From Paracoccaceae bacterium (GTDB taxonomy: Bacteria > Pseudomonadota > Alphaproteobacteria > Rhodobacterales > Rhodobacteraceae), in contig JANSXS010000007.1 in assembly GCA_024742835.1 (NCBI GenBank), positions 37,302-101,301 of the forward strand: DNA of 64,000 nucleotides, in the 5' to 3' direction. Below are positions 58,438-64,000 of this stretch, piece by piece. The notes under the pieces are model-generated. The model made no database searches and had not been told where the DNA came from. It worked only from the letters and a program-made list of their open reading frames with translations. Made by a program: the position numbers and the translations under genes. Position 1 is the stretch's first letter. Each line of letters starts with the position of its first letter.

Positions 58438-58572
58438 TTACGCGCTCAGCGATTTGCGGCCGCGCGCGCGGCGCGCGTTCAGGATCTTGCGGCCGGCCTT
58501 CGTGGCCATGCGCGCGCGGAAACCGTGGCGCCGCTTGCGGACCAGGTTCGAGGGTTGAAAGGTGCGTTTCAT
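58438..58572 (-). CDS. rpmH: 50S ribosomal protein L34
   Basis: A 44-residue, very basic ribosomal protein starting [20 protein letters not shown] and ending with the usual [12 protein letters not shown]. The standard L34 length and start make the shorter of the possible frames certain. It is the first gene of the rpmH-rnpA-yidD set. Confidence 0.97.
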
Positions 58573-58877
58573 CGCTCCGCTCTCCGGTTTATCTGGCCCG
58601 ACGCGCCGCGTTTCAGGAATCGCGACCGGGCAGGCATGTCTCTTGAAGCTCGGTCTATAGGGCGCGCGCGGAATGAAGTCAAACGCGCCGCCGGGCATTT
58701 GCAACAAAATTCGCCAGCCTTTGGCCAAAAGGGCCGCAATGCTGTAACAAAGCGAGCGAGACCCGGCAAAACGGGCTGCCCGGCATCACCCTTTATCACC
58801 CCCCTGTGAGAGCCGTGGTGCAACGCCGCGCGATAGGGCATGTAGGCAGAAACATCAGCACAGGAAAGAGCCCGCAA

Positions 58878-59609
58878 ATGGATCAAGCCGAAAACACGCG
58901 CCCACGTCCCGTTTTGCGCCACGCGCCACTTGCCATTATCCTGGGCGTTGCGCTGATCGGATATTTCACGCTTGGCGATACCCTGTCCTTTGACACGCTG
59001 GCCCAACACCGCGAGGCATTGCTGGCGTTTCGCGACAGCAATTTCTGGCTTTTGGTGGTGGGCTTTATCGCGGTCTATTTCGCCATCGTCGCCTTTTCCC
59101 TGCCCGGCGCGGCGGTCGCCTCTGTCACTGGGGGGTTTCTGTTCGGACTGGCGTTCGGCACCGTGTTTAACGTGCTGGCGGCGTCGCTTGGCGCGATGAC
59201 GATCTTTCTTGCGGCCCGCTGGGGCCTTGGGCGCAGCCTTGCGGCGCGCATGGATGCCTCCGAAGGGACAGTACGCAAATTCAAGGACGGCCTGCGGGAA
59301 AACGAGGTTAGCGTGCTGTTGCTGATGCGCCTGGTGCCCGTGATGCCGTTTTTCGTGGCCAACCTGCTGCCCGCGCTGGTCGGTGTGCGCTTTGGTAATT
59401 TTGCGTGGACCACCGTTTTGGGCATCATTCCGGGCGCATTGGTTTATACGTCGATCGGGACCGGGCTTGGCGAAGTCTTTGATCGCGGCGACCGCCCGGA
59501 CCTGTCCCTGCTGTGGGAGCCGCAGGTCATCGGGCCCATCCTGGGTCTGTGCGCGCTGGCCGCCCTGCCGATGATCGTCAAGGCCGTGCGCGGCAAGAAG
59601 GAGCCATGA
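58878..59609 (+). CDS. TVP38/TMEM64 (SNARE-associated/DedA-like) membrane protein
   Basis: A 243-residue polytopic protein. The family core is FSLPGAAVASVTGGFLFGLA followed by FNVLAASLGAMTIFLAARWG. RLVPVMPFFVANLLPALVGV is the second re-entrant-type segment. DedA/VTT proteins act in lipid scrambling or transport. ATG 58878 follows AGGAAAG. The stop overlaps the flavoprotein start (ATGATAG), so the two are co-translated and probably work together. Confidence 0.88.
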   Translation: MDQAENTRPRPVLRHAPLAIILGVALIGYFTLGDTLSFDTLAQHREALLAFRDSNFWLLVVGFIAVYFAIVAFSLPGAAVASVTGGFLFGLAFGTVFNVLAASLGAMTIFLAARWGLGRSLAARMDASEGTVRKFKDGLRENEVSVLLLMRLVPVMPFFVANLLPALVGVRFGNFAWTTVLGIIPGALVYTSIGTGLGEVFDRGDRPDLSLLWEPQVIGPILGLCALAALPMIVKAVRGKKEP

Positions 59610-61030
59610 TAGTGAAAACGCTGACCCCTGACCTGCTTGTCATCGGCGCCGGCTCCGGCGGGCTTTCCGTCGCTGCGGGCGCGGTCCAGATGGGCGCTTC
59701 TGTCGTGCTGCTGGAAAAGCACAAGATGGGCGGGGACTGCCTGAATTTCGGCTGCGTGCCCTCCAAGGCGCTGATCGCCAGCGCCGGTGTCGCCCATGCC
59801 CAGGCCCATTCCGCCCGCTTTGGCGTGGCCGACCAGACCCCTGACCCGGATTACGCCGCCGCGATGGATCACGTTACCGACGTGATCGGCCAGATCGCCC
59901 CTCATGACAGCCAGCAACGGTTCGAGGGTCTGGGTGTCACCGTGATCCGCGAAGAGGGCTATTTCATCTCTGCCACCGAGGTGCAGGCGGGCGACACGAT
60001 CATCCGCCCCCGCCGCACGGTGATTTCCACCGGCTCCTCGCCGCTGGTGCCCCCCATTCCGGGGCTCGACACGGTGCCGTATCTGACCAACGAAACCCTG
60101 TGGGAACAGCGCGAAAAGCCCGCGCATCTGCTGGTGATCGGCGGCGGCCCAATCGGCATGGAAATGGCACAGGCCCATGCGCGGCTTGGCAGCAAGGTCA
60201 CCGTAATCGAAGGTGCCAAGCCGCTTGGCAAGGACGACCCCGAACTGGCCGCCATCGTGCTGGAGCGCCTGCGCGCCGAGGGCGTCGAGATCGCCGAACA
60301 GGCCATGGCCGAAAAGATCACCGGAACGGCGGGAAAGATCACCGTGCTCATCAAGGACGGGCGCAGTTTTACCGGCACGCATCTGCTGATCGCCGCGGGC
60401 CGGCGCGCCAATACCGAACGGCTCAATCTGGAGGCTGCGGGAATCACGACAACCAAAAGCGGCATCACCACAGATGAAAGTCTCAAGACCACGAACCCGC
60501 GCGTCTATGCCATTGGCGATGTGGCGGGTGGGCTGCAATTCACCCATGTGGCGGCCTATCATGCCTCTGTCATCCTGCGATCCGCCCTCTTTGCCCTGCC
60601 CGCCAAGGCCAGCACGGCACATTTGCCATGGGCCACCTATACGCAACCCGAACTGGCACAGGTCGGTCTGACAGAAGCAGAGGCGCGCAAGCATTATGGC
60701 GACAAGCTGGAGGTCGCCCGCTTTCCCTATGCCGAGAACGACCGCGCCATCGCCACACGGCAAACCACCGGCCTGATCAAGGTGATGGTGGTCAAGGGCC
60801 GCCCCGTGGGGGCCTCTATCGTGGGGGCGCAGGCCGGTGAACAGATCGGGCTTTGGTCATTGGCGATCGTCAACAAGCTGAAGATGAGCCAGATTTCCGC
60901 GATGGTCGCCCCCTACCCGACCCTGTCAGAGCTTTCCAAACGCGCAGCCGGTGCTTATTTCTCGCCCAGGCTGTTCGACAATCCGACAGTCAAACGCGTG
61001 GTGGGCTGGGTGCAACGCTGGCTGCCCTGA
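59606..61030 (+). CDS. Pyridine nucleotide-disulfide oxidoreductase (MerA/Lpd-like)
   Basis: A 474-residue FAD enzyme. The FAD motif is LLVIGAGSGGLSVAAGA. The redox disulfide is GGDCLNFGCVPSK, the NAD(P) motif is LLVIGGGPIGMEMAQAHARL, and the second FAD motif is TNPRVYAIGDVAGG. The C-terminal active-site base differs from lipoamide dehydrogenase: HPT is replaced by YPT in APYPTLSELSKRAAG, as in mercuric reductase. The MerA terminal Cys pair is missing, so mercury reduction is doubtful. Coupling to a TVP38 membrane protein suggests a membrane-linked thiol or quinone redox role. Confidence 0.85.
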   Translation: MIVKTLTPDLLVIGAGSGGLSVAAGAVQMGASVVLLEKHKMGGDCLNFGCVPSKALIASAGVAHAQAHSARFGVADQTPDPDYAAAMDHVTDVIGQIAPHDSQQRFEGLGVTVIREEGYFISATEVQAGDTIIRPRRTVISTGSSPLVPPIPGLDTVPYLTNETLWEQREKPAHLLVIGGGPIGMEMAQAHARLGSKVTVIEGAKPLGKDDPELAAIVLERLRAEGVEIAEQAMAEKITGTAGKITVLIKDGRSFTGTHLLIAAGRRANTERLNLEAAGITTTKSGITTDESLKTTNPRVYAIGDVAGGLQFTHVAAYHASVILRSALFALPAKASTAHLPWATYTQPELAQVGLTEAEARKHYGDKLEVARFPYAENDRAIATRQTTGLIKVMVVKGRPVGASIVGAQAGEQIGLWSLAIVNKLKMSQISAMVAPYPTLSELSKRAAGAYFSPRLFDNPTVKRVVGWVQRWLP

Positions 61031-61047
61031 ACATGTGAAAGGCCAAG

Positions 61048-62439
61048 ATGCGGTTTTTGCGATCCCTTTCAGGCCGTTTCCTGATCCTGACAGTCGTGTT
61101 CGTGATGCTGGCCGAAATTCTGATCTTCGTTCCGTCCATCGCGCGCTTTCGCGAGGATTTCCTGATGAACAGGCTGGAACGCGCGCAGATCGCTTCGCTC
61201 GCGCTACTGGCCAATAACGACATATCCGCCGAACTTCAGGAAGAGCTCTTGATGAATGCGGGCGTGTTCAACGTGGTGCTGCGCCGCGACGAGGCGCGGC
61301 AACTGATGCTGTCTTCACCGATGCCGTCGGCCATCGCGCAAACCTATGACCTGCGCAACTCAACGCCCCTGACGCTGATTTCCGACGCGCTTGCAACGCT
61401 GATGGACCCCGAGCCGCGCGTGATCCGTGTCATCGGAGAGCCGTCGCAAATGGGCGGGCTGCTGATCGAGATCACGCTTGAATCCGATGATCTGCGCAGC
61501 GCCATGGTGGATTACGGGATACGGATCCTGTGGCTGTCCGCCGTGATTTCGGTCTTTACCGCCGGGCTGTTGTTTCTTGCGGTGCGTCGCTTTCTCGTCA
61601 AACCGATCCGCCGCTCTGTTCATGCGATGCAGGCCTATGCCCAGGCCCCCGAGGACGCGCGCAGCATCATCGCCCCGTCCTCCAGCACCACCGAACTGCG
61701 CGAGGCCGAAGAGGCGCTGCATTCACTGCAAACGCAGCTCACCTCGGCCCTCAAGCAACGCGAAAGACTGGCCAATCTAGGCGGCGCGGTGGCCAAGGTC
61801 AGCCACGATCTGCGCAACATCCTGACCTCGGCCCAATTGTTCACCGACCGGCTGGAATTGTCCGACGATCCCAAGGTCAAGCGCATGGCACCCAAGCTGG
61901 TGGGCTCGATCACCCGCGCCGTACATTTGTGCGAATCGACACTGGCCTATGGCAAGGCCGAAGAACCACCCCCCACACTCAGCCGCTTTCGTCTGTCCGA
62001 TATCGTGGCGGATGTGATCGAAAGCGAGAGGTTGGCCGTTGGCGACGCGGATCTCAGCTTTGCCGAAGATATTCCCGCGACCCTGACCATTCGCGCCGAT
62101 GCCGAACAGCTTTACCGGGTGATCGCCAACCTTGTACGCAACGCGCGGCAGGCCATCGTGAATGCCGGGCTGAGCGGGGAAATTGCGATTTCCGCGGATG
62201 AAACCAGCGAGCAATGGGACATCCGCATCTGTGACACCGGGCCGGGATTCCCCCCGAAGGCGCGCGACCACCTGTTCCAGCCGTTTCAGGGCGGAGCGAC
62301 CAAGGGCGGCAGCGGGCTGGGACTGGTCATCGCCGCCGAGCTGGTGCGCGGTCATGGTGGCACACTGCTTCTCGACCGCTCGGACAAAACGGGAACCGTC
62401 TTTCGGATCACCCTGCCCCGCGGCGGTCTGGAAACCTGA
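61048..62439 (+). CDS. Orphan sensor histidine kinase
   Basis: A 463-residue kinase. Membrane helices lie at about residues 9–29 and 159–180, flanking a 130-residue periplasmic sensor. A HAMP-like linker (RRFLVKPIRRSVHAMQ) follows. The dimerisation helix holds His253 in GGAVAKVSHDLRNILTSAQL. The ATPase has NLVRNARQAIVNAGLSGEIA, DTGPGFPPKARDHLFQPF and GGSGLGLVIAAEL. No response-regulator gene is beside it. It follows the flavoprotein by 17 bases and may be in the same transcript, which would link it to redox or membrane stress. Confidence 0.9.
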   Translation: MRFLRSLSGRFLILTVVFVMLAEILIFVPSIARFREDFLMNRLERAQIASLALLANNDISAELQEELLMNAGVFNVVLRRDEARQLMLSSPMPSAIAQTYDLRNSTPLTLISDALATLMDPEPRVIRVIGEPSQMGGLLIEITLESDDLRSAMVDYGIRILWLSAVISVFTAGLLFLAVRRFLVKPIRRSVHAMQAYAQAPEDARSIIAPSSSTTELREAEEALHSLQTQLTSALKQRERLANLGGAVAKVSHDLRNILTSAQLFTDRLELSDDPKVKRMAPKLVGSITRAVHLCESTLAYGKAEEPPPTLSRFRLSDIVADVIESERLAVGDADLSFAEDIPATLTIRADAEQLYRVIANLVRNARQAIVNAGLSGEIAISADETSEQWDIRICDTGPGFPPKARDHLFQPFQGGATKGGSGLGLVIAAELVRGHGGTLLLDRSDKTGTVFRITLPRGGLET

Positions 62440-62530
62440 AGCCAAGCGCCGAAATGTTTTACGAAAAATCCGGCCCGCTGCGCCTCCGCCCCTTGCAAAG
62501 CGCCGCGCATCGGTCTACCCCGTGGCCAAC

Positions 62531-62606
62531 GGACCGATAGCTCAGCTGGATAGAGTACCTGACTACGAATCAGGGGGTCGGGGGTTCGAATCCTCCTCGG
62601 TCCGCC
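62531..62606 (+). tRNA. tRNA-Arg (anticodon ACG)
   Basis: A 76-base cloverleaf: acceptor GGACCGA with TCGGTCC, D-arm AGCTCAGCTGGATAGAGT, anticodon stem CCTGA/TCAGG with loop CTACGAA (anticodon ACG, whose A is normally edited to inosine). The T-arm contains GGTTCGAATCC. A genomic CCA follows discriminator G. Eroded mobile DNA lies immediately downstream. Confidence 0.95.
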
Positions 62607-63159
62607 ATTATCAAAAGAGTACACGCCACTTGCGTGTTAACAATTTTGGTGGCTGACGACTCTTAACAATAAACCTGAATGACGCGCCCGGCGGTGTCAG
62701 CGTTTTGCGCCTCAAAGCGCATCCCAGTCTTGTTCAGGATCAAGAACGGGAGGTGATCTTGAGCAGACGGGCTTTGACAGACAAGCAGTTGGTCATCGAC
62801 GCGATCCTCTCGCTGACGCAACCCATCAAATGCCGGGACTAAACATTTACGGACGTTCGACAAATACAAGCCGAAGTACGGCGGCATGGAGGTGTCAGAC
62901 ATAGCCAAGCGATGACTCTCTCTCCGGACATTGCTGCGCACTACCCTGCTGAGCCGCGGTCAGGCGGTATTCACTGCCCGGCGCTTAAACGCCCGCAGGC
63001 AAGCGCCGCACGCTTGAGCAATTTGAGGGCTCCGTGCCCGACGCGCTTGCCCAGACCAGCGACGGCGAATAGCTGCGCCAGACCCGCAGCTTCTCCTTAT
63101 GAAAGTGGGAGCCTTGGGGGCAGATGACTGAGTATCCTTCGGCCTGGTTTCCGGCGCTT
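62607..63159. other. Gene-poor debris downstream of tRNA-Arg
   Basis: About 550 bases with no convincing complete gene. Frames on both strands are short and interrupted. Part resembles a transposase fragment (62838–62915). A leftward 92-codon frame (62663–62941) lies over the same stretch and has no recognised family. I see no intact integrase, and no second copy of the tRNA 3' end that would mark an attachment site. Confidence 0.5.
62838..62915 (+). mobile_element. IS3-family OrfA-like fragment
   Basis: In one frame the translation reads HLRTFDKYKPKYGGMEVSD followed by IAKR-stop. The stretch x-T-F-x-x-x-K-x-KYGGMEVSD is the helix just after the recognition helix in OrfA of IS3-type transposases, whose usual next residues (AKRLK-ALE…) are cut off by the stop. 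The remainder of the element is gone. Confidence 0.45.
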
Positions 63160-64000
63160 TCAGAAAACCTCGATATCGCCCGCCGTCACCGTCGCGTTCT
63201 GCTCGAAGGTCGCGATCAGCACCTGATCGCCCGCGCCCGCGCCGTCCGCGTCGAACCAGAGACGGCCCGAGCCCTGGTCGAATATGAACCGGTCGTTAGC
63301 ATCCTGCGCCGCCGTGCCGGTCGCGAACGCATCCGCCGCAAGTCCGCCCGCCGCCATGCCGCCGAAAACCGAGCCTTTCATCAGCAGGCGGTCGCCCTCG
63401 GCCGCCTCGTTGACGTTGAAATCGATGATCCGGTCCACGTTGTCCGGCCCGATCGCGCGGTCAAAGACAAACGTGTCCGCGCCCCGTTGGCCTTTAAGCG
63501 TATCTTTACCTTCGCGGCCTACGATCGTGTTGGCAAAGGGCGTGCCGATGATGGTGTTGTCCAGCCCGTTGCCGATCCCGTTGAAGATGGCGGGGTCGCC
63601 GTCCTTGGTGCGCACCGTCTGCATGAACAGTTGCTCGACATGGGCGGCCAGCGCGTAGGATTGGTAGGCAAGCACCACGTCGTTGCCCTCGCCGGCCTGC
63701 TCGACGATCACATCGCCGGGGGTGCGCAGGATATAGCGGTCGTCGCCACGCCCCCCCTCCAAGGTGTCGTTGTTTCTGCCCCCGTCGAGAATGTTGTTCG
63801 CATCGTTGCCAGTGATGCGATTGGTCAGCCCGTTACCCGCGCCCAGACGCGCGTCGCCCGTCAGCTCCAGATCCTCGATATGCTTGCGGCCCATGCGGAA
63901 ATCGACGCTCGATTCGACCGTGTCATGGCCATCCCATTTGCGGCTTTCGGCCACCCGGTCGCCCGCATCGTCCACGATGATACGGTCAGACCCCGGCCCG
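63160..64000 (-). CDS. RTX-type calcium-binding repeat protein, C-terminal part
   Basis: The last 279 codons of a leftward gene that starts beyond the window. It contains glycine/aspartate nonapeptide-type repeats (ITGNDANNILDGGRNNDTLE, GGRGDDRYIL, NTIVGREGKDTLKGQRGADT). A terminal domain follows (FDRAIGPDNVDRIIDFNVNE … LWFDADGAGAGDQVLIATFE). These form a Ca2+-bound β-roll in proteins exported by type I secretion; the end of the protein is the usual place of the secretion signal. The activity of the missing N-terminal part is unknown. Confidence 0.88.
   Translation of the reverse strand, partial: GPGSDRIIVDDAGDRVAESRKWDGHDTVESSVDFRMGRKHIEDLELTGDARLGAGNGLTNRITGNDANNILDGGRNNDTLEGGRGDDRYILRTPGDVIVEQAGEGNDVVLAYQSYALAAHVEQLFMQTVRTKDGDPAIFNGIGNGLDNTIIGTPFANTIVGREGKDTLKGQRGADTFVFDRAIGPDNVDRIIDFNVNEAAEGDRLLMKGSVFGGMAAGGLAADAFATGTAAQDANDRFIFDQGSGRLWFDADGAGAGDQVLIATFEQNATVTAGDIEVF

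Noticed and set aside
62663..62941. A 92-codon leftward frame in the debris after tRNA-Arg
   Set aside because: No ribosome site or recognised family, and it lies opposite a transposase-like fragment. Left undescribed as a gene.

Overview
The window is a stretch of chromosome from an alphaproteobacterium, most likely order Rhodobacterales (Rhodobacter/Roseobacter group). The DNA is GC-rich. It carries a CtrA–SciP pair plus CckA, the LpxI form of the lipid A pathway, TrmFO, GluQRS, GlnE, a PIN-domain gene coupled to an rRNA methyltransferase, and several small proteins of the kind found in that order. Almost all genes are housekeeping genes. No prophage, CRISPR array or intact insertion sequence is visible.

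Layout. 1–6.9 kb: end of a DMT-type transporter, purF (with an in-frame TGA), a thioesterase/enoyl-CoA hydratase divergent pair, trmFO, a methyltransferase, gluQ, hisI and a NifU-like protein. 7.0–8.6 kb: a membrane sensor with a c-type heme motif and HAMP domain, then a tiny membrane-protein gene behind a LexA-type GTTC-N7-GTTC box. 8.7–14.1 kb: recG, ligA, ctrA and sciP. 14.4–26.8 kb: mnmA, then one long leftward envelope/translation cluster (pyrH-frr-uppS-cdsA-[dxr absent]-rseP-bamA-skp-fabZ-lpxA-lpxI-lpxB). 26.9–32.9 kb: miaA, an AraC regulator with a Tat-exported solute-binding protein, a lytic transglycosylase, ssb and an acyltransferase. 32.9–44.9 kb: typA, an M48 protease, a membrane/spermidine-synthase fusion, the PIN/rRNA methyltransferase pair, a lipoprotein, glnE, an RDD protein and bpt. 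45–47.8 kb: the ilvB-ilvN operon behind a complete attenuator with a Leu-Ile-Val-Val-Val leader peptide. 48–53.2 kb: an XRE regulator/Rieske oxygenase cassette, then cckA. 53.3–58.6 kb: rsmB, guaB, a Cys-rich exported protein coupled to a ureohydrolase, a deleted cation-efflux pseudogene and yidD-rnpA-rpmH. 58.9–62.4 kb: a TVP38 membrane protein coupled to a MerA/Lpd-like flavoprotein, then an orphan histidine kinase. 62.5–64 kb: tRNA-Arg(ACG), eroded mobile DNA and the end of an RTX-type protein.

Connections. CckA, CtrA and SciP form one regulatory circuit. A perfect TTAA-N7-TTAAC CtrA box lies just upstream of cckA, and a near-match lies upstream of ctrA. The SOS-type box in front of the 40-residue membrane protein next to recG/ligA suggests a damage-induced small protein, comparable in concept to SidA of Caulobacter. 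I regard this as the best candidate here for something undescribed. Signs of genome erosion or rearrangement are the purF nonsense codon, the missing dxr, the CDF pseudogene beside yidD and the debris after tRNA-Arg.
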